Assembly: GCA_028274465.1 (NCBI GenBank)
Contig: CM051455.1
Location: 135,814,096 to 135,878,095 of the forward strand
From: Plantago ovata
Lineage: Eukaryota; Streptophyta; Magnoliopsida; Lamiales; Plantaginaceae
Direction of reading: 5' to 3'
DNA length: 64,000 nt
The notes under the pieces are model-generated. The model worked only from the letters and a program-made list of their open reading frames with translations. It was not told where the DNA came from and searched no databases. Positions 44,973 through 56,649 of this stretch are shown in pieces (within the stretch, counting starts at the first letter, position 1; each line of letters opens with the position of its first letter). Made by a program: the position numbers and the translations under genes.

Positions 44973-47156
44973 TCCTCTATCAGTTGCAGCGTACGAGCAT
45001 ATGCAGTCTTCACCATCTCTTGCACCTCTGTGTCGATCAGACCAGCAATCCCGCTGCTATATAGTTTGCTCTCTCCTTCCCGGGCTGGAAAAGATAAATG
45101 ACCTACCTTATCACTGAAACCAAACACTGCCACTTGCTCATACATCATCTTCGTCACTTTCTCCAAGTCATCTTGCGCTCCTGTCGATATTTCTCCTATC
45201 AACACCTGAACCAATGGACCAACCATGTTAGATTTACAGTCGCAAAAAAATTGTTACATTCTGAGAGTTTTCTGGTTAAACAAATTCTTGTTAATTAAAA
45301 CCAATACACATATATACCTGCTCGGCAGCACGTCCACCAAGGGTTACGCAAGCACGATCAAACAGCTGATTTTTTGTCATCAAAAGATTATTGCCAGGAA
45401 CATATTGTGCAAAGCCAAGTGCTGCCGTACCACGTGGAATAATAGTCACCTTCAATAGAGGTTCAGCGTGTTCCAAGAACCAGCCAGTTACTGCATGACC
45501 AGATTCGTGATAGGCTACAGTTCGCCGATTAGTTTTACTGATAACCTTGTTTTTCTTCTCAAGACCACCAATGACTCTGTCGATAGCCGATTCAAGATGT
45601 TCCATATTCACTTGCGTTTTCTCATGCCTGACAGCAATCAGAGCAGCTTCGTTGCAAACATTAGCGAGATCCGCACCAGAAAATCCAGGCGTGAGTGGGG
45701 CAAGTAACTGAGAGTAATACGACGGTTCCTGATCAAGTTCTATTTTCTTCAGATAAATCTCTAATAGTTTCTCGCGGCCCTTGATATCAGGCAGGTCGAC
45801 ACTAATCTCTCTGTCAAACCGACCAGGCCTCAACAATGCTTTGTCTAAAGTGTCAGGCCTATTGGTGGCAGCCAGAACAACAACTCCATCAGATGTACCG
45901 AATCCATCCATTTCCACAAGCAACTGGTTAAGCGTGCCCTCACGCTCATCGTTAGCACCAGATCCTCTTCTCCCCCGTTTCTGGCTTTACCAATCGCATC
46001 AATCTCATCAATAAATATGATACTAGGCGCACATGCCCTTGCTTTCTTAAACAAATTTCTAACCCTGGAAGCTCCAACACCAACGTACATCTCCACGAAC
46101 TCAGAACCTGACATGGAGAAGAAAGGAACATCAGATTCTCCAGCAGTGGCCTTAGCAAGAAGCGTTTTACCCGTTCCAGGATGTCCAACAAATAGAGCGC
46201 CCTTGGGGATCTTAGCTCCTATGTTCTTGTACTTGTCAGGATTCTTCAGAAAGTGAACAAACTCCATCACCTCCTCCTTAGCTTCATCACAACCCGCAAC
46301 ATCTTTGAACAGTACCTTTTGTTGTTTTGAATTGTGTTTCGAATTGTTATCCACCTTCTTAATACTTGCTTCCTTAAACGAGCAACGCCGGATAACAACA
46401 TAAATACAGGCCATGATCAAGTCAAATCCAAAAAGCGACCACGAATTCTTCGAGGGTTTAGAATCATACAAGACTGGAACATCCGTCCCAAATTGTTTTA
46501 GTGCATCCTCCAATTTTCTTTCGAAAGAATCAAGACTACCGAAATTAATACTACAAGGAAGTAAATTGTTGTGATCCTCCGTTGTTTTTGAATATACGTC
46601 CGCAACTCGCTGAGCAGAAAAAACGACTATACGGTCGACTAGGCCTTTCTCCAGCAGATTGTTCTTCAACTCCATAAAACTAATGAACTGCAGGAGCAAC
46701 ATACATAAATATTATAAATTAAACAACAAAATCAACTAATCTCAAAGTACATGCATTAATTTAATTATTTTTTTCTTTTTTCTAATGAAAATTCATTATT
46801 CCTTAGACTTTGTTAAAGTACATGCATTAATTTAATTAATTCGTTTCATGCATATATGGTTAGTTAGTTACCTGATTCTGTTGCGGAGACACTAAAATCG
46901 AGTCATAGAAAAGATACAAACTTAACATCAGTATATCGAACATGTTCTTCTTCATGAAATCAGGCATCTTATTGTGCATCTTCTTCATGAAATCGAGCAC
47001 TTTATTGAGCTTCTTCTTCATGAAATCGAGCACCAAGAGTATTTTATTGAACATCTTCTTCATGAAATCAGGCGTTTTATTATTGGGCTTCTTCTTCATG
47101 AAATCGAGCACCGAGAGTATTTTATTGAACATCTTCTTCATGAAACCAGGCAACAT
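44969..47156 (-). pseudogene. Inverted FtsH3/10-like copy, frameshifted and truncated
   Basis: Mirror copy of the gene at 41629-43745 with the same splice sites: exon-like blocks 47156-46872, 46687-45318 and 45205-44969. It starts at a true ATG and begins with six DFMKK-type repeats (residues about 5-80), twice the number in the other copy. A run of six G in the intact copy (41.9-43.3 kb exon, near codon 299) is five here (about 45974-45978), shifting the frame just after Walker B, in the segment that should read [13 protein letters not shown]. The last exon is cut after LIEE by the KEA-derived patch, which supplies an immediate TAA. The last 40 residues are lost. It also differs by one missing residue in membrane segment 2 (FDLIMAC against LQLIIMTC). 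Not expected to make an active protease. Confidence 0.9.
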
Positions 47157-47383
47157 TGTTGTTGTGGGTTGGAGACGGACGGAAGAGTTAATTAATTGGA
47201 AGTTAATGATTTAACCAGTGTCATATCATCATCATATAATTATAAATAAATAAAAATGTGGTGGTAACACAAAATTACAAGGGTCGGAGGAAACCGAATA
47301 TAACTAGGAGAAGAAAGGTTGATTAATTAAGGAAAAGGAAATAGATATGGAGGAGGAATAAAACATGATGGGTTTTAGCGGAT

Positions 47384-50300
47384 TCTAGTCCTGTCCTGGC
47401 CCAATTGTTTTGATCTGGACATGCAGATAATGGGGAAGCAAACACTTTTAGCCCAAAATGTTTGAGCCCAATTGTAGGTTAATGGGATTGGCAAATGGCA
47501 ACATACCCCAAATTAGGGCTCCATATGGGTACTCTTGTCTTTCTGCCATACTTGGAACGTTCTAGAAAGCCTTCTTTCCCTACTGGTTTGACCCATGGTT
47601 CGATTTCTTGGTGATTCATATGGCCTTTATGGAGATCCACTAGGTATCTTGTGGGGAAAATTCGTGCCAACACCCACTTTTGGCACGAATTTCGTTTTAA
47701 CGGATTGGTCAACGCGGAAAAATCGAGAAAACACCCTTCCACTTCGCTTGCTTTCGTGCCTTTCACGCGCACGCTAATCTGGTTTGAAGTGTAATTAATT
47801 AACGCCTTAATTGCTCATTCATACTCATCATCTCACTCCATTTATTTAATATTGTTTCTGACAGAGAGAGAAACAAGCTCTGTTTCATACTCAGTCTCTT
47901 GTGTTTTGAAATTTGAATAATTCAAACAAGCTCTGTTTTATACTCTCTCCGCATCAAATTCATATCTGAAAATCCCTTTATCAAACCTCAGCATTACTTA
48001 TGTGGATGAAGGCGACATTCAAACAAGCTCTGTTTCATACTCTCTCCACATCCAATTAATATCTACGCATATTCGTAGATTACTTGTTCCTTAGTTCATC
48101 TAGGTCAGACGTACCTAACACGTAGATTGAACCGTATCAACTTTAGAGGTCGGGCTACTTGGTGGCTTTGATACTCTGAACCGGTTACCTTGTGGGTCAG
48201 ACCTAGGTGACGGGTATCGGACACTTTATTCCCTAGGTCAGCCCATGTTAGTCTTTTAGAGTATCCCAATTCTTAATTCACGGACCGAACATATTCTTAC
48301 ACCACCAAAAAAAATTTAAAAAAAATAGAAACTTTAGTTACCTACTACATTCTTACAGGAGCGAACTATTATTCTAAATGATTATGACATTAGGCTAACC
48401 ATATTTTGTACAAAGTTCTTGAAATCATATTCAATTCTCTGGCGTTGCATCTCCATCAAATATTTTTCACTAATGTACAAGCAACTACTACCATAGTATG
48501 AGTATTATTAATAAATAGCGTAATCATATGAGTACTCCAATTCATTGACTTTTGCTTTTGGTTTATGTGTGATATTAAGATAATGACGTCACTAACTCAA
48601 AGGTAGTTATTGTTTCAATCAACAAACTAGAGAGGCCTTTTAAGTTTTACTAGTACCATCGACTAATATGCTTAAAATGGGGAATTATTGCTGCTATATT
48701 CGGTTTCTTAGACGATAGGAGAATTCCTAGTGAGATCCCTCTCACTAGGAATCCAGTTGAATTTCCGCTAAAATTCAGCTGAGTACATAATAATACTCTG
48801 GAATAAAAGATAAATGTAAAATAAAACGCGCAAGACGGTGCATAAGCTGGCTGACAAACGCCAACGTCCAATACACACGCATCAGCTAATCAAGCTCAAA
48901 AAGTCTGCAGGCTTTGAGTAACAGACAAAAATAACAAGGAAATATAGTGTATGAAATTTATACAACTACGTACTTACATGACAATGACAAATTATAAACC
49001 GAATTTCGGTATTAATTTTATGTCAACGCAAATACTCTATATTTCAAATCTTAAATTAGTTCTGAATTCTAATGAACGTGGTGTGCCTTTGGAGACATAA
49101 AGACAAACGTTATGGATATAGATTAGATTCTTCCCCTCGACCCAGCTGCCCATTTGTCTGGCCACCGTCTCGGTACGATACGCGTGTCAAAGTTTCAAAA
49201 CCGGAGCGACGAGACAAAGCCGTTTCTTAGGTAGGCTGTTCTTCTCTCAATCTTTAACATCGCGTTGAATTTCTTGCTTCTCTAATTCAGTGAAAGTTCC
49301 ACAGACACGGAACTGAAATTTACCAATAAATCATACTCATGAAGGTTACGAGTTACTCTATCGTTTTTTTTTTTATTCTATACGTATTCCATTTTTGTAT
49401 GTTTCTTTGAATTCTATTACGTTTATATTTTTAGCAAATCTTTATCTTACAACTTTATTGTGGGTTCATCCACTAAACCAACACACTACACTCATTATAT
49501 AAACCTCCTAAAACGTATAGAATCCAAAAAAACAGATGAGTATTAAGTTAGTCAATTGATATATATGTAAAAAAAAAATTTTTAGACCAGGTTTATGAGC
49601 CCAATTCTCTGCCAACTAAATCACATTCGGAGAAAAGATTAATAGTGTCGGCACCAGGTCCGACACCTAACTTGCTAGTTAGCACAAAAATGGGGTCCAA
49701 GTCCCTCCCAACTTCAAAGTGTTAAGTTGGTTCAGTTGGCAAAGACACGGACCTAACTCTCCGCTTAACTAGTGTTTTCAACCTATTTGAGTCAAACATG
49801 ATCAACGTTGATCAAATAATAAAAAGTCAGTCCGTCTCGACGGGACACCCCCTAACATGCAGGTCGGACTTCTCGTTGGACAGCTATATTTCTCAATCTA
49901 AGTGGAGGACATGCCCCACATAAGATGTGAACTTTTAAGCATTTTTATGGGTCGCGTACAAATTTCAATTGATCGATGTTAAAGTTTTAACAACGAATGT
50001 ATTCATAATTCATCGGTAATTAAAATCCAAAACTTGGTCACGGCCAAGTAAATTTGGAACCTCCTCAGCTCAACATTATTTTCCTCTGAAGTAGCAAATC
50101 AGATGTTTACAAATCAAAACTCAATTTGCTCTTATACTCGATGATGGTTCAATATATTAGTCCTAACAAAAGAAGAAAAAGAAAATAATAATAATAAAAA
50201 TAATATTTCCTGATAATAGTTTATTGATGTCATCATTTCATCCAAAAAAAGGACAGTATAACAGGCTAGGAAACATTCCTCCCGCTATGGTTGGTTGACA

Positions 50301-51030
50301 CTTGAATAAGATCACCACACTCAACTTGGCTTCTGTTACGTACCCAGTAACGCAATATGTCGAATTTTCTAATACTACTTCATTTGCCTCAGCTTTGAGA
50401 ACAACGTTTTAGACTTGCATAATTTAAAGTTCATGATTTAACCACTCTTCCCTTCAATTGATTATTTTAAGTTCAGTTCAGATCAGTTCATATGCATTAA
50501 GTTCAGTTCAGTTCAGATGTATTAAGTTCAGTTCATTTCAGTTCAGATTGGCTTAATAGTATTTTGTTCTACAAATAAGTTCAGTACAGTTCAAATCAGT
50601 TCAGACCCGCTAAGTTCAGTTCAGTTTAGACGAAGAGAACAGAACTTTACTTAAAATATCCTCATTTACTTAGGTGACTACATACAAATACAAATTCCAA
50701 CAAAAAAAATTCCAAAATCATTCCCAAAATTATTAAAAATCGAGTGCCCAGTGAAATACTCCCTCTCTCCCGGTATAAATTACTTAGTTTGACTTTTTTC
50801 GGTCAATATGTTTCAAATTTGACTATCGATTACTTTTAAACTATAATGATAAAATATTTAATAAAATTATATGATGAAACTTTAAGTTCTATATTTTCAT
50901 AATATAATTTCGTTAAATATTTTACCATTATAATTTAAGAGTAATCCGGAGTCAAAGTTGAAACATGTTGACCGGAAAAAGTCAAACTGAATAATTTGTA
51001 GGGGAGATAGGAAGTAGTTATTAATTGGTG
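47384..51030. other. Intergenic
   Basis: AT-rich with no gene found. A motif TTCAAACAAGCTCTGTTTYA occurs three times near 47871, 47927 and 48019, each followed by ATACTC and in two cases CTCTCCRCATC. Poly-A/T runs are scattered. Confidence 0.4.
50461..50645. mobile_element. Tourist-like TTCAG-rich MITE remnant
   Basis: A dense array of TTAAGTTCAGTTCAG motifs ending in AGACGAAGAGAACAGAAC, which matches the right terminus of the complete element at 52574-52716. The left terminus is not clear. Confidence 0.5.
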
Positions 51031-51033
51031 GTT

Positions 51034-51566
51034 TGTAATGCCCCGCACCCCACATCGCTTAAGAGAGAGTGGAATAAAGGGTATATATGTTAGACCACCA
51101 CTCTCACATGGTATGAGGCCTTTTGGTTGATTCCAAAAGCAAATCCGTGTGGGCTCAGGCCTAAAGCGGACAATATCATACTGTGGGGACATGTGTGGTC
51201 CGTCCAGGAGTAACCACGCCGGCCGAATTGGTCGGGTCGTTACAAATGGTATCAGAGCCTAGACCAACACAAAGCCCGCACCGGGTGGACTATTGGTAAA
51301 GGTTATTGTCAGTTTGTCACCCCCACCACTTAAGGCGCTCGACAAGGACGTCGAGACTTTAAGGGGGGTAGTTTGTAATGCCCCGCATCCCACATCGCTT
51401 AAGAGTGAGTGGAATAAAGGGTATATATGTTAGACCACCACTCTCACATGGTATGAGGCCTTTTGGGTGATTCCAGAAGCAAATCCGTGCGGGCTCAGGC
51501 CCAAAGCGGACAATATCATACTAGTGGGACGTGTGTGGGTCCGTCCAGGAGTAACCACGCCGGCTA
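51034..51566 (+). mobile_element. TRIM (miniature LTR retrotransposon) fossil
   Basis: LTR 1 at 51034-51244 (TG..CA, 211 bp). The primer-binding site TGGTATCAGAGCC lies at 51247-51259. A non-coding interior of about 115 bp ends in a purine-rich tract (AAGGGGGG). LTR 2 starts at 51374 and runs to about 51566. The LTRs are very similar, so the copy is fairly young, but it is incomplete at one edge. No protein-coding capacity, as normal for TRIMs. Confidence 0.75.
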
Positions 51567-51597
51567 ATTTTTTGTAAACCTTTCATTGTCGTTGATT

Positions 51598-51647
<50 letters not shown>
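51598..51647. repeat. (TAA)n microsatellite
   Basis: About 16 uninterrupted AAT/TAA units. Confidence 0.9.
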
Positions 51648-51649
<2 letters not shown>

Positions 51650-52325
51650 TTATATCATGAAAAAGATTAAAAATATTTTTCTAATATAATTTTATTGTAT
51701 ATTAATCATTTTTAATTTAAAAATAATTTACTGTCAAAGCAAAAGAAAAAATAAATCATTGTAAGAGTTTAAAATGGAAGCATGAACTTGTTTTTTCAAA
51801 TTAAAATATCACCTACACTTTTCACGGCGGAAAATCAAAATCCTAAAAGAATAAATTTCCACTTTGAGTTGCAAAGAAAGTACCGCGAAACTTGTCTTTC
51901 TAAATCCGCGAAACTTGACAGCATTTTGTACAGTCAAAGTACACACTAATGCACTGCTTTATCTAATTAAATGTACACTTAATCTACTCTAAGGTAAATT
52001 ATCTCTAATGCTAATTGCCATAAATAAAATATTCAACTAATCAGTACTATTAGCTGTATTTTTAAAACAAGAAAGAGGAAAACCAAAGTAAAACACATTC
52101 TTCCACTTCCAGCCATCAGATTAGATTTAAGGCAAAATAGCTTTTTGGCCCCTTAAAATTTGCATATTTATGAAAATCGCCTCCAAACTTTGATCAGTCG
52201 CAAATTACCTCTTCCTGTTTTATATAGGGATTGCATTGTGCCCCATTAGTGAAATGGGTAATTCAAATGCTACCTCAGGCTGCAAAGCACCTAGAAGGAA
52301 CACATTGAAACTCATATAAAATTTT
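51650..52325. other. Intergenic
   Basis: AT-rich; nothing recognised. Confidence 0.4.
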
Positions 52326-52328
52326 GAG

Positions 52329-52509
52329 GCCCTGTTCTATTTGTATGAGTAGACTAAATATAATATAAGTGAATTTATTTATAATATAAAAATTAACTAA
52401 GCAAAGCTAAACATAAGTAGATTAAAATGAATGAATTTGTGTGGAACAGAGTTGAACTAAACTTATTTGTCATATAAAGATTTTTCAAACGAAGAGAACA
52501 AAACATAAG
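52329..52509. mobile_element. Tourist-like MITE, diverged
   Basis: Begins GGCCCTGTTCTATTTGTATG and ends CAAACGAAGAGAACAAAAC. The two ends are imperfect inverted repeats of the same terminal type as the neighbour at 52574. It is flanked by TGA on the left and TAA on the right. Confidence 0.45.
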
Positions 52510-52573
52510 TGTGTTTGGCGTCAAATTTTCACCTCTTATTTGACCGTTTGACCACAACAAATCTGTTCTGTAA

Positions 52574-52716
52574 GGCTCTGTTATCTTCATCTGAAAGTTA
52601 ATTATTTTCAGTTCAGTTCAGATTTACCTTAATAGTATTTTGTACTACAAATAAGTTCAGTTCACTTCATTTCAAATCATTTTAGTTCAGTTATGTCAGA
52701 CGAAGAGAACGTAGCC
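52574..52716. mobile_element. Tourist-like TTCAG-rich MITE, complete
   Basis: 143 bp with about 25-bp terminal inverted repeats (GGCTCTGTTATCTTCATCTG against GGCTACGTTCTCTTCGTCTG read inward). Flanked by TAA at 52571-52573 and 52717-52719. The interior is TTCAGTTCAG-rich. Confidence 0.75.
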
Positions 52717-52986
52717 TAAATGTTAATAAGGTTACTAAATAAAGTTTAGGTGTCAAATCTCAATAATGCAAACTTCAGAGGACAAAACTCTATTATTTTC
52801 ATACATTTATTTATTTATTTCTAGACCCAAAAAACATCAGTCTCCGAAATCATCTCTTTCCAATCTACAGTAGTAGTAGTAGTAAACACAAGTCCATAAC
52901 TGACTGTCGGTTTCCATTTCCCCATTAAAATCCACATTCCAAAACCCTCACTCCAAATTCCCCAACACCACCCCCACTCCGCCCCA

Positions 52987-54423
52987 ATGCTTCCATCTTC
53001 GGACTCACCTCCCCACCACACCAAGCTCAAACCACCATCCCTCACCGACCGAATCAAGCCCCACCACCACCGCGCCATCTACTTCTTCCTCATCGTCCTC
53101 CTCCTCCAGCTCCTCCTCCTCCTCTCCACCCCTTCCCTCCCTTTCTCCCTCACCCACACCACCATCCCCCATATCCCATCTTCCCCAATCCAACCAAATT
53201 CAACTTCCCCAAAATGCCCCTACGGCGAAATCTACATATACGACCTCCCACCGGAGCTCAACTCCGACATCCTCAAAAACTGCGATAAAATCAACCCCTG
53301 GCTCTCCCGCTGCGACGCGCTCTCCAATTCCGGATTCGGCTCCCCCGCCGGCGACTTAACCCGAATCATCCCGTCTCACTTAACCGGCGCGTGGCACTGG
53401 ACGGATCAGTTCTCCTTAGAGGTCATCTACCACAACCGGATGCTCACTTACCCTTGCCGCACTCTAAACCCTAGTTCGGCCTCGGCGTTCTTCATCCCGT
53501 TCTACACCGGCCTAGCGATCGAGCCGGCGCTCTTCAACAAAACCTCCACCGACGCAGAGCGCGACTACCACTGCGAGCGCATGCTCGATTGGGTGAGCCA
53601 GCAGGAGTATTATAAAAAGTCATCAAATGGTTTGAACCACTTTATTACCGTGGGCCGCATCACATGGGATTTCCGCCGGTCCAGGCCGAACGAGTGGGGA
53701 TCCAGCTGCGTGTGGAACCCGAAGATGCGTAACATCACGCGCCTGCTCATCGAGAGGAACCCCTGGGATTACTTCGAGTTCGGGGTCCCGTACCCGACCG
53801 GGTTCCACCCCCGGTCGGTCTCGGATGTGAGGGGCTGGCAGGAGTTTGTAAGCACGCGCGTGAGGAACACGCGCTTCAGCTTCGCGGGGGCGAGGCGGGG
53901 GTACATAACGGGCGATTTCCGCGGCGTGTTGTTGAACCAGTGTGAGTCTGAACCGGGTTTTTGTAGAGTGGTGGATTGTGGAGGGAAGAAGTGTGTGAAT
54001 GGGAGTACGGCTATTTTGGAGGCGTTTTTGGATTCGGAGTTTTGTCTGCAGCCGAGAGGGGATAGCTTGACCAGGCGGTCGGTTTTCGATTGTATGGTGG
54101 CCGGTTCGATCCCGGTTTTCTTCTGGCACAGGACGGCTTATTTGCAGTACGAGGGGTTCTTGCCGGGTGAACCGGGGAGTTACTCGGTTTTTATCGACCG
54201 GAACGAGGTTAAAAATGGGACTTCAATAAAGAAGGTGCTTGATGGTTTCGATGAAGGTAAGGTGAGGGAAATGAGGAGAAATGTGATTGAAAATATACCC
54301 AAGATTGTGTATGCAAAGACTAGTCAAGGCTTGGAGGGTATGAGTGATGCTTTTGACATTGGTGTGGAGAAAGTGCTGAGGAGAATTCAAAAGGAGGGTA
54401 TAAATGGTAATTTGCTCACGTAA
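52987..54423 (+). CDS. GT47 exostosin-family xyloglucan galactosyltransferase, XLT2/MUR3-like
   Basis: Intronless, 478 aa. Golgi type II membrane glycosyltransferase. The family adds galactose to xyloglucan side chains. The ATG at 52987 opens a proline/basic cytosolic tail with RIKPHHHR, then a signal anchor (residues ~31-50, Leu-rich) and a Ser/Thr/Pro stem. The catalytic part starts at CPYGEIYIYDLP, and continues with YHNRMLTYPCRT, SASAFFIPFYTGLA, HFITVGRITWDFRR, VPYPTGFHP, RGDSLTRRSVFDCMVAGSIPVFF, all hallmarks of GT47 subgroup A. The XLT2-like call is from memory and other subgroup members (for example GT19/20) are possible. The coding sequence is noticeably GC-richer than its surroundings. 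No lesions seen. Confidence 0.88.
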   Translation: MLPSSDSPPHHTKLKPPSLTDRIKPHHHRAIYFFLIVLLLQLLLLLSTPSLPFSLTHTTIPHIPSSPIQPNSTSPKCPYGEIYIYDLPPELNSDILKNCDKINPWLSRCDALSNSGFGSPAGDLTRIIPSHLTGAWHWTDQFSLEVIYHNRMLTYPCRTLNPSSASAFFIPFYTGLAIEPALFNKTSTDAERDYHCERMLDWVSQQEYYKKSSNGLNHFITVGRITWDFRRSRPNEWGSSCVWNPKMRNITRLLIERNPWDYFEFGVPYPTGFHPRSVSDVRGWQEFVSTRVRNTRFSFAGARRGYITGDFRGVLLNQCESEPGFCRVVDCGGKKCVNGSTAILEAFLDSEFCLQPRGDSLTRRSVFDCMVAGSIPVFFWHRTAYLQYEGFLPGEPGSYSVFIDRNEVKNGTSIKKVLDGFDEGKVREMRRNVIENIPKIVYAKTSQGLEGMSDAFDIGVEKVLRRIQKEGINGNLLT

Positions 54424-56640
54424 AAGGGAAATTTTTTCTTCTTCTTATCATTGTTGTATTTTAGGATGCTATTTTTTGTAATTTATTTATTTACTGCTCC
54501 AAGTCATCATATTTATAATCTGTAGGATGATACATACACATTGGTTGGTTGGTGGAGGAAGTTATGTTAGTTAATAGGGTAAAAGAATACTTGTAATTTT
54601 TATTTTTTTGTCTCCTCTCCTGTATTCTGTACTATGACTTTAAAAGTTTAAATAAGACACAAAAATGCAAAATACTCTTATGATACTGTAAACATTATTG
54701 GCGTAATGGTTGCAATTAAAGATCTTGGTGAAGCATATGTGAGTATGTGTCATCAAAGTATGCATTGTTCCTTTATGATGCTGCAATCAGGACAAAATCA
54801 CATGGGAAGCACCTAGCTTTCGTTATTGAATTTGAGTCATGTAGTATGAAAGTGATATTTGCTATATTGGCGACAAAAATGCACTCACACACACTTATTT
54901 TGTCAAGAGCATGAACTTTGCGGGGTGGCGGATGCCCGTCTCACCACCTCCTATCCCCGTCCCCGAGTGGTATAAAGTGGGTACTAAATTGTTAATGGTA
55001 AGTCTCCCTTGTTGTACACTATACGAGATTTACAGGTTGATGGAGACAATGATACACTTTGTTGAGAGTTATGCACCTATGTATGCATATACCTACATAA
55101 GTCATAAGTGACCTTTTCTATTGCACCTAAAACATGACATATCACATGACTAATACTGGCTTTTCAAGTGATGAGCTACGGCAATGATAATATTAAAAAT
55201 AAAGTAGTAGAAAATAAAAAGGGTTGTCATCATAGTTTCAGGGACAGAAAGATTCTAGTGGCCAAAAGAGAAAAAGGGACTAGTGGGGATATAAATTTTT
55301 TAATAATGTGTAATTGTAACTTTAAACTTGTATCGGAGTTGCCACGAGTTAGCTTAATTAATTAAATTAGGTGTCATGACTCTAAAAATGTTGTGCTATG
55401 TGATTTTGAGGATTTATTTTTTTAAGCATATTATCGTGTCCCATGGTGTTTTAATGTGTTGTACAGTACAATATATAAAGTATAAGGTGCAATTTTGGTA
55501 CAATTTCTAAAGCACCATGAGACATTACAACATGTTGTAGCATAGAAAAATCGATTTTTAAACAACAAACTGCACTACTCCTAAATTAATCACACCTATA
55601 CAAACACCATTTTTACCCTAAGCCATTTAACTCCATTCTACTGCACCACCTTATGAATCCTGAAACCGAAAACCCCTATATGATGACACATTTCCAAAAG
55701 TTCGAAAAGAAATCATGGGGGTTCAAAGTTCAAACATTTTTTTTTATTTTGTAGTAAGCCAACAATTTCTCAAGTTCAGTACAAGGTTTATATGAAAGAA
55801 ATTCCTACGAGTGCATGTGTTAGACATGTTACCCTGTATACTGGATTGGTATATATGGACATTTGTTAATGGTAATGGAAGATCACCAGGAGTGCAATGT
55901 GCAGTAATTAAACATAAAACCAATTATTATTACTAATAATTAGTACTTCACTAACCTTAGATTAGATTAGCAGATCATCTTCATGTGCTTCACAAGAGAA
56001 CAACGACGTCGGTCGGTGAGTTGGTACTTGGTAGTGTCAATTTGTGGGCAACAGATAAAGACATTAATTTGGACCTTCGACATGATTCAGTGTTGACTGT
56101 GTTGTACCACTCATGTTCATGGTGTTTTACATAACAACTCAACAAGTAACACTTATTGAACCACAAACTCTTCCATAAACATGCTTTATGAGTGTAAGTT
56201 GTGAACGATGTACTCTGTATATTTACAACTATTTAATCCACTCTCTGTTAAATTCAACTGAAAAATCCTAAATGAGATGGAGCTGAACTGATGTAAGCTG
56301 AATCTATTTGAAGTATAATTTTTAACGGAGTAAATTTGAATTGAACCAAATTGAAATAATTTGAAATGAATTGGATTGAATGGAACTAAATTTAAATTGA
56401 GAAAAGATAATATTTAAATTTAAAACATGAGTTTCTAGGTGATCTCCTAACGACTTGACTCAGTTTCTAGGTGAAAGTAACTTAGTTCAAAAGCTACACT
56501 CTATAATGTAAAGAAAATTAACATAAAAATAGGAAAAAAATTATTATCTAAGCTCATTCTGGTCTTTGATTTGTTTCTACATGCATGCAGCAGTCACTTA
56601 CATTTGCTTTTGTATTGCTCAATATATCATAACAGATCAT
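54424..56640. other. Intergenic
   Basis: AT-rich. At about 55430-55560 it carries a repeat (AAAGCACCATGAGACATTAC, then AACATGTTGTAG) also seen at about 58250-58350. At about 56240-56400 there is a patch of GAATTGAAC/GAAATGAAT motifs resembling the complement of the TTCAG-rich MITEs. No gene recognised. Confidence 0.4.
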
Positions 56641-56649
56641 CTAATATTT

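Larger units (their letters stand above)
41400..47383. repeat. Large inverted duplication (FtsH palindrome)
   Basis: Left arm about 41400-43636 and right arm about 44972-47383 in opposite orientation. They include promoter, coding exons and introns of an FtsH-like gene. The outer edges share AAAACCCATCATG and CTATTTCCTTTTCC; the inner edge is inside the last coding exon. Apart from the N-terminal repeat region the arms differ by few substitutions, so the event is fairly recent. The spacer of about 1.3 kb holds 3' flank of the left gene plus KEA intron copies. Confidence 0.9.

Noticed and set aside
53005-54129. Long minus-strand open frames over the GT47 gene
   Set aside because: Antisense shadows of a GC-rich coding region.
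54911-55365. Two short plus-strand open segments after the GT47 gene
   Set aside because: No family similarity, splice context or coding bias. Treated as chance frames in intergenic DNA.
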